Below are positions 1 to 6,719 of a stretch of 49,163 nt of DNA, piece by piece. How positions within the stretch are numbered: the stretch's first letter is position 1; each line of letters starts with the position of its first letter. The notes under the pieces are model-generated. The model ran no database searches. It was not told where the DNA came from and worked only from the letters and a program-made list of their open reading frames with translations. The DNA comes from Rhodospirillales bacterium 24-66-33 (lineage in GTDB: Bacteria > Pseudomonadota > Alphaproteobacteria > Reyranellales > Reyranellaceae), in the NCBI GenBank assembly GCA_002281855.1, contig NCHQ01000040.1:1-49163 (forward strand). Direction: 5' to 3'. A program made the position numbers and the translations under genes.

Positions 1-1
1 C

Positions 2-370
2 GACACGCTGAAGCTGAACGGCGTGACCTACCGGTTCTGGGGTATCGACGCGCCGGAGACCAAGCAGGACTGTCCTGATGGCTGGGCCGCGGGACGCCTG
101 GCGACGACGCACCTGCAATCCCTGATTTCCAGCCGCAATGTCATCTGCGAGCGGAAGGACAGAGATCGATATGGGCGGACGGTCGCGATTTGCCGAGCGG
201 GCGGGGAGGATCTAGGGGCGATAATGGTCCGTGACGGGTACGCTTGGGCCTTCCTTCGATACAGCGCGGACTATGATGGCCAGGAGGCGCTGGCGAAGAA
301 GGAGGGGCTAGGAGTTCATGGGCACGATTGCGTCTCCGCGTGGAATTGGCGGGCGACTCGGCGCCAATGA
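2..370 (+). CDS. Thermonuclease (SNase-like) family protein, 5' end cut by window edge
   Basis: Staphylococcal-nuclease-like phosphodiesterase, a family that cleaves DNA and RNA with calcium. The reading frame is open to the window edge: the codons before a GTG at position 23 encode DTLKLNG, which continues the usual DGDT..L.G entry strand, so the true start lies upstream. The three active-site residues of the family are recognisable: Arg and Glu eight residues apart in RFWGIDAPE, and the second Arg in DRYGRTVA. The visible part covers most of the OB-fold core and ends at a TGA. It converges on the methyltransferase gene with a gap of only 15 bp. It belongs to the A+T-richer accessory block. 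Export cannot be judged because the N-terminus is missing. Confidence 0.85.
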   Translation, partial: DTLKLNGVTYRFWGIDAPETKQDCPDGWAAGRLATTHLQSLISSRNVICERKDRDRYGRTVAICRAGGEDLGAIMVRDGYAWAFLRYSADYDGQEALAKKEGLGVHGHDCVSAWNWRATRRQ

Positions 371-385
371 GAAGCCGCCTTACAC

Positions 386-2248
386 TTACTGCACGGCTAA
401 GCGGCGTTTTGGCTTTCCGCCTGCGTCTCCCAAGGGAAGCTGTAGATCATCTTCAGCAGCCATCGTTTGATCGCCGAAGCTAAGATAGCGGGGATCCACA
501 AAAGCACCATCGACCTTAAGCGTCTTGTTCCCTGCGAATGTAAGCATCAACTCCCGTTGGCGTGGGTCTGGCTTTCGATTGCGGACTACGCGCGGCCGGC
601 TTCCTACCAACGGCTCCGGTAGCGGCGGCAAGTGCGGAAGGGTGCCGGCAAAAAGATCGGCGACAGTAACAATTTGCAATCGCGGTAACCTGCCGTGAGC
701 AGATTTCTTAACGAAGCCGGCAGCCGTCGCTTCGGCAATCATGGACTGAGTAGGTGCCACGAGAGTGATCAGAAGCCCCATCTCCGCTTCTTCTCGTTCT
801 ATAACGGCACGAAGTTCACGGACCATGCCAATCCCAACATTCTCGCCGCCCTTAACCGATATGATGATTCTCCCGTGGCCATAAGGACCGTTCGCGAACA
901 GCGCGCTCCCATCGATCCCTCTATCCGCACCGCGCTTTTCTTCACGATAACTTTGCGCGCCCACGAACCAAGCCGCCCACCATTGGAATTGGTGCTTATC
1001 ACGCTTGGCCAGCGCTTCGGCGTCCGCGAATGAAGCAGGCCTTCCTTGCACTGCAAACGCGGCTCGTTCGTCGAAACCCTTTAGCCTCTGCTCGATGAGC
1101 GTTATGGCGTAGTGCGTCACGTCAATACCGAGCCAGTGACGACCACTCTTATGTGCGGCATGGATGGTTGTTCCGCAGCCGCAGAATGGATCCAATACGA
1201 GGTCGCCCGGATTCGAAGACGCCGAAATTATCCGCTCCATCAAGGCTAGGGGCTTCTGCGTCGGATATCCCAATCGTTCTTGATTTCCAGCTATGATAGG
1301 CGTGACATCGGTCCAGAGGTCCTGAAGTGGCACACCTGGCATTTCGTCCAGATAGCGCTTGTACTCGGGCATCCCATCGAAGGTATGGCGTAGCCGCCCC
1401 TCCTTGGCGAACTGCTTCATATTTTCTTTCGAATATGCCCAGAAGCGCCGTTTGTAGGGCCGTACCGCCTTATATTCCCAGTCGGGCTTGGGCTTGAGGT
1501 ATTCCTCATCTATATCAGCTGTCCATCGTTCGCGAGCACCGATCGGCTTCTTAACTCGCCAAGCGTATTCTACGTCACCGCCTGGCTTTGCCGCGGTCAG
1601 ATCACCCCGCCGATAGCGTCGTCCAGCCTCATCTATGAGGCGGTAGTCGCGGTTAACATATGCTTCGTCGTAGGGCGTATAGATGTCGTTCCAAGTCCAC
1701 TGATCGCTCTTCGTATAGAAGAGGATCACATCGTGGATGTGACCGTGTAGTTTGCGACCTTGCTTGGCGTCGCTATGAGCGCTTGAGCGCTTCCAAATGA
1801 TTTCGCTGCGAAAATTCTTCGGGCCGAAGACCGAATCGAGGACGAGTTTCAAATAGTGGCTGGCAGTAGGATCGCAGTGGAGGTACAGCGAACCAGTTTT
1901 CTTCAGCGCTCGACGCAACTCGATAAGGCGAGCCGCCATCATTGTGATGTAAGCCATCATAGCGGACTCGCGTAGCCAGCTTCGCAGGCCGCGCATTACA
2001 AGCGACACATCCTCATTGGCCGCAATCACATCATCGAATGCGCGCTCAGCCGATGGCCCCCATGTCCAAGTATCGCAGAAAGCTTCGGCTTGCGCTTGAG
2101 TGGGGCGGCCGCCGCGGTCTTTGAATAATACGTTGTAGCCGGCGTTCGAGTTGAACGGCGGATCCAGGTAGACAAGATCAACGGACTCGGCGCGAATGTG
2201 GTCGCGCAACACTTCGAGATTGTCGCCGAAGTAGAGTTTGTTCGACAT
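386..2248 (-). CDS. DNA methyltransferase (N4/N6, beta-type motif order) fused to a PD-(D/E)xK-like nuclease domain
   Basis: Predicted 620-aa amino-methyltransferase with a C-terminal restriction-like domain. Motif IV DPPF is at residues 29-32 and the SAM-binding motif I, DPFCGCGT, at 353-360. The order IV then I, with the target-recognition region between, is the beta class. From about residue 415 a second domain contains GADRGIDG (Asp446) and ISVKGG (Lys466), which resembles the catalytic core of Mrr-type nucleases with Ser in place of the usual Glu or Gln before xK. The ATG at 2248 was chosen because GGGAG lies just upstream; a 20-codon longer form is possible. No separate restriction or specificity gene is adjacent, so this may be a single-polypeptide restriction-modification enzyme or a methyltransferase with a decayed nuclease. 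The methyltransferase call is firm; the nuclease call is inferred. Confidence 0.88.
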   Translation of the reverse strand: MSNKLYFGDNLEVLRDHIRAESVDLVYLDPPFNSNAGYNVLFKDRGGRPTQAQAEAFCDTWTWGPSAERAFDDVIAANEDVSLVMRGLRSWLRESAMMAYITMMAARLIELRRALKKTGSLYLHCDPTASHYLKLVLDSVFGPKNFRSEIIWKRSSAHSDAKQGRKLHGHIHDVILFYTKSDQWTWNDIYTPYDEAYVNRDYRLIDEAGRRYRRGDLTAAKPGGDVEYAWRVKKPIGARERWTADIDEEYLKPKPDWEYKAVRPYKRRFWAYSKENMKQFAKEGRLRHTFDGMPEYKRYLDEMPGVPLQDLWTDVTPIIAGNQERLGYPTQKPLALMERIISASSNPGDLVLDPFCGCGTTIHAAHKSGRHWLGIDVTHYAITLIEQRLKGFDERAAFAVQGRPASFADAEALAKRDKHQFQWWAAWFVGAQSYREEKRGADRGIDGSALFANGPYGHGRIIISVKGGENVGIGMVRELRAVIEREEAEMGLLITLVAPTQSMIAEATAAGFVKKSAHGRLPRLQIVTVADLFAGTLPHLPPLPEPLVGSRPRVVRNRKPDPRQRELMLTFAGNKTLKVDGAFVDPRYLSFGDQTMAAEDDLQLPLGDAGGKPKRRLAVQ

Positions 2249-2559
2249 GGTGCACTCCCGCGAACTGAAGTATCCACAGGAAGAGCGTAGCTTAAAGGGC
2301 GGGAACATTTAGGGTTCACCGCATCTTGTGGGAGAAATGGTTGTACGGCTGCAACCGCTAGCGCAGATACAATTGAGACCAAAGGTTAGCGAAGCCGAGA
2401 CTGAAGCGATGTAGCGGTGGATGGCAGATTCGGGAGTCGGAACATGGCCGGCGCTGGCCCCTTTCGACGGCCCGCAGCTCACCGTCGCCGGCGTGAAGCC
2501 GGCCTGATGCTCAGGGTGTGGTCCGCCGAATAGAACCGCGTCTCTCGCTCGCGAGGAGC
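2249..2559. other. Gap of 311 bp upstream of the methyltransferase gene
   Basis: No convincing gene. The stretch should hold the methyltransferase promoter on the minus strand. A small hairpin (GCCGGC, five-base loop, GCCGGC) lies at 2487-2503. A short plus-strand frame ending near 2505 reads like the tail of a larger protein, but it is too short to identify. Confidence 0.4.
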
Positions 2560-2874
2560 CTATGTGTCGTCGGTATCGATGGTGAACGGGTCTTGCTGAA
2601 GTGCCGAGATTCTCTCGTCGTATTCTTCCCGGGTCATTGGGCAGTCAATCAGCCTCATAAAATCGCCACGGCTGAGGCAGACTTGGCGGGCCATCTTTCC
2701 TAACAGATTGTCGCTGATGTCATCGCCCCCAGACCCGTGGCTCAGCATGGTCCGTGCGGTTGTCGTCTTGCCTTCCTTGTCCACATAGACAAGGAATATG
2801 TGTTTCCGCCCGTCTTCGACTTCGAACCCTTTGGACTCGAGAGAAGAGCGAATTTCACGATGTTTGCGTGGCAC
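2560..2874 (-). CDS. Small HicA-like protein, possible toxin of a two-gene module
   Basis: A 104-aa protein starting at GTG 2874, chosen because it gives the natural domain start PRKHREIRSSLESKGF and a GGAT-type ribosome site precedes it; a longer upstream extension is arginine-rich and unlikely. The first 50 residues resemble the HicA fold: a helix, then strand-turn-strand with a His (residue 25, in GRKHIFLVY) where HicA mRNA interferases have their catalytic His. It then departs from HicA with SHGSGGDDI, DNLLGKMARQ and a conserved-looking tail LIDCPMTREEYDERI. The gene overlaps the 354-aa gene upstream by 20 bp, so the two are co-translated. The HicA relation is inferred from the pattern, not from a search. 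Confidence 0.6.
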   Translation of the reverse strand: MPRKHREIRSSLESKGFEVEDGRKHIFLVYVDKEGKTTTARTMLSHGSGGDDISDNLLGKMARQVCLSRGDFMRLIDCPMTREEYDERISALQQDPFTIDTDDT

Positions 2875-3919
2875 TGGGCATCCTACGGAAGGCCTTTTGC
2901 ATACGCTTCTTGAGCGTTTGCGCAGCTGGAGTGAGGCGACCGTCGTCCGCGGTGGCATACCGTCGCCATAGAAGCGCCAGCTCGCTTTCTACCGCGTCGG
3001 CGAGCCCTTCCCGAGTCTCTGCGAAGGTGCTGACGCTTAGGCTGAGCAACGTTGCCGTATAAAGCGACTCGGCTTCGTCAAATTTTACATCGGCGAGGAT
3101 TGGCTCAGTGGGTTCGATAGTGTCGTTTCCCACTTGGACCGCGCTGATAGAAAGGGGGTCTTCGTCGACGACTTCAATGTGGTCGACTTCACCGATCGAC
3201 TCAGGTTGCCCGGACGCGTCCCGCGTCACGGTGCCAAAAACCAGCAGCGTATCGCGAGGGTGGTCAAGGAGAGTTTCCTCAACTAACGGCTCGTAGGAGC
3301 ACGACAAGTCACGGCCGGTACGCATGTGACGAATGGTGATTTGCCGTGTGACGAAGTCGATCTTCTTGAACTGACCGATCACACATTCGCGCATCTTGGA
3401 TTTCGTGGTGTCTCGTGTCAGACGTTCCACGAAGGTCCTAGAAGCTCCTGTGTCTACAATCCGGACACCGGCACGCTGAATTTCAAGCTCCGTGTCTGTG
3501 CTGGCCGGCGGGGCAAGGCGCTCAATTGCATCTAGGCTAAATCGACGCCAGACGGGATCGGGAAGCGCTTTGAGGATCCAGTTTTCGTCTTGCCTACCAA
3601 CAGCTGCTAGCAATTCACCGACTTCGCCTAGTATCAACGCCGAGTCAGAAGGCGTCAGCAAGTCGTGCTCGTTCAAGCGGACTGGCGCGACGAAGCTTCC
3701 TGGTCGGGGGAGGTCGCAGACAAGGCGGTAGCGAGCCTGGATGTCAGAAGTAGGCCGCACTCGCCGCCCCGGGGTTCGGCCTTCTCGGCGCATCGCAGTG
3801 AGGTGCACCAGTCGCTGAAAGGCATCAAGCGACTGCGCTAGCGCCACAGCTGCAACTGAATGCACCTCAGGGCGGCCACGCTCATAGAACTTAAGTGAGA
3901 GTTCCTCGCCGTCAGCCAT
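2855..3919 (-). CDS. Unknown 354-aa protein paired with the HicA-like gene
   Basis: I do not recognise this family with certainty. The start is an ATG with AGGTG at good spacing. The protein is soluble, acidic and lacks membrane segments. An N-terminal part (about 1-110) is mixed helix and strand. The centre has a DTGASRTFVERLTRD segment. Residues of about 180-270 are strand-rich, with VTRQITIRHMRTG followed by DTLLVFGTVTRDASG and VDHIEVVDEDP, suggesting a beta-barrel or OB-like domain. The C-terminus is helical and basic. Its stop lies 20 bp inside the HicA-like gene, so the two are translationally coupled. It could be an antitoxin or effector partner, but nothing in the sequence fixes that. 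Confidence 0.7.
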   Translation of the reverse strand: MADGEELSLKFYERGRPEVHSVAAVALAQSLDAFQRLVHLTAMRREGRTPGRRVRPTSDIQARYRLVCDLPRPGSFVAPVRLNEHDLLTPSDSALILGEVGELLAAVGRQDENWILKALPDPVWRRFSLDAIERLAPPASTDTELEIQRAGVRIVDTGASRTFVERLTRDTTKSKMRECVIGQFKKIDFVTRQITIRHMRTGRDLSCSYEPLVEETLLDHPRDTLLVFGTVTRDASGQPESIGEVDHIEVVDEDPLSISAVQVGNDTIEPTEPILADVKFDEAESLYTATLLSLSVSTFAETREGLADAVESELALLWRRYATADDGRLTPAAQTLKKRMQKAFRRMPSATQTS

Positions 3920-4054
3920 TCCGCACCTGAATCATGAATCCGAAGTCTGCGCAAGGGAGGGCCGCATAGACTGACAGAAGGGTGGGTAGAAAGGTGGGTA
4001 CGAGCGCAGTGTGCGCCCAGAAAGCCCAGTTTTATAGGAGTTTTCAGAGAATGA
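3920..4054. other. Junction between accessory block and tRNA-Ser 3' end
   Basis: This 135-bp spacer separates the accessory genes from the 3' end of the tRNA-Ser gene. It contains a tandem GGTGGGTA motif near 3980-4001 and the upstream region of the 354-aa gene. Integrases of genomic islands commonly recombine within the 3' end of tRNA genes, so an attachment site would be expected to overlap 4055 onward. No integrase gene is seen, and a second copy of the site would lie outside the window. Confidence 0.35.
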
Positions 4055-4144
4055 TGGCGGACAGGGCGGGATTCGAACCCGCGGTGGCTGTTACACCACG
4101 CACGCTTTCCAAGCGTGTGCCTTAAACCGCTCGGCCACCTGTCC
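4055..4144 (-). tRNA. tRNA-Ser (anticodon GGA)
   Basis: A 90-nt class II tRNA on the minus strand. The acceptor stem GGACAGG (4138-4144) pairs with CCTGTCC (4059-4065), followed by discriminator G and an encoded CCA (4055-4057). The anticodon loop reads CTTGGAAAG, with GGA at 4108-4110, inside the stem ACGC/GCGT. The T arm GCGGGTTCGAATCCCGC and a long variable arm with a GTGG/CCAC stem are typical of serine tRNAs. Its 3' end faces the accessory block. Confidence 0.97.
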
Positions 4145-4260
4145 GGGAAGCGCGGTCGGCCGCTCTTATAGCGCGGTGGATGGTTTGGGCAACGGTCTTC
4201 CCCGCCTGCACCGGCTTGGCTAGGGTTTGGAGCGGTGCTTGACCGGTGCTTGGGGGCGTG

Positions 4261-4614
4261 ATGGTCGTATTTCGTGGCCTGGGGTGGCTGTTCCTGGCCC
4301 TGGCTGTCGCAGTGATCGTGCACGACCTGCTCACCTGGTGGTCGGAGGGCGCCTATCCATTTTCGACCCTGGGCAGCCTGTGGGCGCACCTCGACCCGGC
4401 CTCGCTCGGGAACACGCAGACCTCGGCGCGGCGCCACCTGTCGGGGGTCCTGTGGACCTGGATGATGCGGCCCCTGCTCACCGTGCCGGCGGTGCCGGCT
4501 TTCCTGGTGCTGGGTGCAGCCCTCGTCTGGATCGGCCGCCGCGAGGGCGGCCGTTCGGAACCCGGCTTTCTGGCCGGCTCGCGGCCACGCCGGCGCCGCG
4601 GGGGGCTCCTGTGA
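4261..4614 (+). CDS. Small membrane protein of unknown function
   Basis: A 117-aa hypothetical protein starting at ATG 4261; a GTG at 4246 would add five residues. Two hydrophobic segments are seen: residues 3-24 (FRGLGWLFLALAVAVIVHDLL) and about 70-92 (LLTVPAVPAFLVLGAALVW). They are followed by a basic tail with a run of arginines, which suggests an N-in, C-in inner-membrane protein. A short loop with TLGSLWAHLDPASL lies between them. Similar two-helix proteins occur next to tRNA genes in alphaproteobacteria, but the role is unknown. It lies between tRNA-Ser and a palindromic repeat, with no clear operon partner. Confidence 0.7.
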   Translation: MVVFRGLGWLFLALAVAVIVHDLLTWWSEGAYPFSTLGSLWAHLDPASLGNTQTSARRHLSGVLWTWMMRPLLTVPAVPAFLVLGAALVWIGRREGGRSEPGFLAGSRPRRRRGGLL

Positions 4615-4638
4615 TCGCCGGCTGGCGATAGCCACCTC

Positions 4639-4748
4639 CCTCATCCTGAGGAGCGGCCGCAGGCCGCGTCTCGAAGGATGGGCAACAGGCGAGGTGCGCG
4701 TTCCCATCCTTCGAGACGCCGTGCTTCGCACGGCTCCTCAGGATGAGG
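4639..4748. repeat. Cloverleaf-type palindromic repeat, family A copy 1
   Basis: Outer arms CCTCATCCTGAGGAG and CTCCTCAGGATGAGG pair perfectly. Inside come a left hairpin (CGGCC-GCA-GGCCG), a central stem (CGTCTCGAAGGATGGG with CCCATCCTTCGAGACG) and a right hairpin (CCGTGC-TTC-GCACGG). The same plan recurs at 24954, 32811 and 49065 with different hairpin sequences. It lies downstream of lepA on the minus strand and could also end its transcript. Confidence 0.93.
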
Positions 4749-4791
4749 TTGGTGGTGGTGTTTCGGTGGGTGAACGGGAAGCGCAAAGACC

Positions 4792-6594
4792 CTACCGGCT
4801 GTCCATCTTGAGGGCGGCGATGAAGGCCGACTGCGGGATCTCGACCTCGCCGATCTGCCGCATGCGCTTCTTGCCCTTCTTCTGCTTCTCCAGGAGCTTC
4901 TTCTTGCGGCTGATGTCGCCGCCGTAGCACTTGGCCAGCACGTCCTTGCGCATCGGGCTGATGGTCTCGCGCGCGACCACGCGGCCGCCGATCGCGGCCT
5001 GGATGGCGATCTTGAAAAGCTGGCGCGGGATCAGGTCCTTCAGCCGCTCGCAGAGCTGGCGGCCGCGGCTCTCGGCGGCGTTCTTGTGGACGATCATCGA
5101 CAGCGCATCGACCGGCTCGGCGTTCACCAGGATGGAGAGCTTCACCAGGTCGCTCTGCTCGTAGCCGTCCATCTCATAGTCGAAGCTGGCATAGCCGCGC
5201 GTCATCGACTTCAGCCGGTCGTAGAAGTCGAACACGACCTCGTTCAGCGGCAGGCGATAGATCGCCATGGCGCGCGTGCCGGCATAGGTGAGCTCGAGCT
5301 GCTGGCCGCGACGTTCCTGGCAGAGCGTCAGCACGGAGCCGAGATGCTCGTCGGGCGTGATGATCGTGGCCTTGATCCACGGCTCCTGCATCGACTCGAT
5401 CTTCATCTGGTCGGGGTAGTCGGCCGGGTTGTGCAGCTCCATCGACGTCCCGTCGACCATCGCGACCTTGTAGACGACCGACGGCGCCGTCGTGACGAGG
5501 TCGAGATTGAACTCGCGCTCCAGCCGCTCCTGCACGATCTCGAGATGCAGCAGGCCCAGGAAGCCGCAGCGGAAGCCGAAGCCCAGCGCCGCGCTGGTCT
5601 CGGCCTCGAAGTGAAACGAGGAGTCGTTGAGGCGGAGCTTGGAGAGCGACTCGCGCAGCACCTCGAACTCGGCGGCATCGGCCGGGAACAGGCCGCAGAA
5701 CACCACAGGGACGCTGGGCTTGAAGCCCGCCAGCATCTCCGTCGCGGGCTTGCGGTCGTCGGTGATGGTGTCGCCCACCTTGCAGTCGGCGATGGTCTTG
5801 ATGCCGGCGATGATGAAGCCGATCTCGCCCGGGCCGAGTTCCGCCACGTCGGTGGCCTTGGGCGCGAACACGCCGACCTTGTCGAGGTCGTAGGCCGCGG
5901 CCGCCGCCATCATGCGGATCTTCATGCCCCGGCGCAGGACGCCGTGCTTGACGCGCACCAGGGTGACGACGCCGAGATAGGGATCGTACCAGCTGTCGAC
6001 CAGCAGCGCCTGGAGCGGCGCCTCGCGATCGCCGGTCGGTGCCGGCAGGCGCTTGACCATGGCCTCGAGCAGGTCGTCGATGCCGAGACCGGTCTTGGCC
6101 GAGACCATGACGGCTTCGGACGTGTCGATGCCCACCACGTCCTCGATCTCGCGGCAGACGCGCTCGGCATCGGCGGAGGGAAGATCGATCTTGTTCAGGA
6201 CCGGGATGATCTCGTGATTGACCTCGATCGCGTGATACGCGTTGGCCAGCGTCTGCGCCTCGACGCCCTGGCTGGCGTCGACCACCAGCAGCGAGCCCTC
6301 GCAGGCGGCCAGCGAGCGGCTGACCTCGTAGGCGAAGTCGACGTGGCCCGGCGTGTCCATCAGGTTGAGGACGTAGGTCTTGCCGTCCTTGGCCTTGTAG
6401 TTGAGGCGCACGGTCTGCGCCTTGATGGTGATGCCGCGCTCGCGCTCGATATCCATCGAATCGAGCATCTGGTCGTGGAATTCGCGCTCCGTCACCGCGC
6501 CGCAGGCCATGAGCAGCCGGTCGGCCAACGTGCTCTTGCCGTGGTCGATATGGGCGATGATCGAGAAGTTTCGGATCAACGACAGGTCGGTCAT
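4792..6594 (-). CDS. lepA: Elongation factor 4 (back-translocating GTPase LepA)
   Basis: A translational GTPase that binds stalled or mistranslocated ribosomes and moves the tRNAs back one codon. The 600-aa length matches the E. coli protein. GTPase motifs are AHIDHGKST (G1), DTPGHVDF (G3) and NKID (G4), in the first 135 residues. Domains II, III and V and the LepA-specific C-terminal domain follow, ending in the usual basic KKKLLEKQKKGKKRMRQIG stretch. The ATG at 6594 gives the canonical MTDLSLIRNFSIIAHIDHGKST start; the seven-codon upstream extension has no support. It follows pheT on the same strand, separated by a family B palindrome. Confidence 0.98.
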   Translation of the reverse strand: MTDLSLIRNFSIIAHIDHGKSTLADRLLMACGAVTEREFHDQMLDSMDIERERGITIKAQTVRLNYKAKDGKTYVLNLMDTPGHVDFAYEVSRSLAACEGSLLVVDASQGVEAQTLANAYHAIEVNHEIIPVLNKIDLPSADAERVCREIEDVVGIDTSEAVMVSAKTGLGIDDLLEAMVKRLPAPTGDREAPLQALLVDSWYDPYLGVVTLVRVKHGVLRRGMKIRMMAAAAAYDLDKVGVFAPKATDVAELGPGEIGFIIAGIKTIADCKVGDTITDDRKPATEMLAGFKPSVPVVFCGLFPADAAEFEVLRESLSKLRLNDSSFHFEAETSAALGFGFRCGFLGLLHLEIVQERLEREFNLDLVTTAPSVVYKVAMVDGTSMELHNPADYPDQMKIESMQEPWIKATIITPDEHLGSVLTLCQERRGQQLELTYAGTRAMAIYRLPLNEVVFDFYDRLKSMTRGYASFDYEMDGYEQSDLVKLSILVNAEPVDALSMIVHKNAAESRGRQLCERLKDLIPRQLFKIAIQAAIGGRVVARETISPMRKDVLAKCYGGDISRKKKLLEKQKKGKKRMRQIGEVEIPQSAFIAALKMDSR

Positions 6595-6623
6595 TTCACT
6601 TCGAGCCCAATTCAACTTTCATT

Positions 6624-6712
6624 GTCACCCTGAGCGAAGCGAAGGATCTGGCGCTACTTCCAAAGGCGTTCTCTGGTGTAGGCGCGAGGTCCTTCGCTGC
6701 GCTCAGGACGAC
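6624..6712. repeat. Palindromic repeat, family B copy 1
   Basis: Inverted repeat with left arm beginning GTCACCCTGAGCGAAGCGAAGG and right arm CCTTCGCTGCGCTCAGGACGAC around a central region of about 35 nt. It shares the cores CCTGAG and CGAAGGAT with family A but has only tiny side loops (GAA, TGC). It sits between pheT and lepA on the minus strand and may reduce readthrough between them. Confidence 0.9.
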
Positions 6713-6719
6713 AAGAGTG

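Noticed and set aside
2400..2510. Possible transposase remnant upstream of the methyltransferase
   Set aside because: The plus-strand frame is about 27 codons and no family could be recognised.
4639..4748. Family A repeats as a CRISPR array or IS element
   Set aside because: Copies are far apart, have no regular spacers, and carry no transposase or terminal target duplications that I can see.
5086..6633. Open frame of 515 codons antisense to lepA
   Set aside because: Same artefact: low-complexity His/Asp/Gly/Val-rich translation opposite a well-conserved gene.
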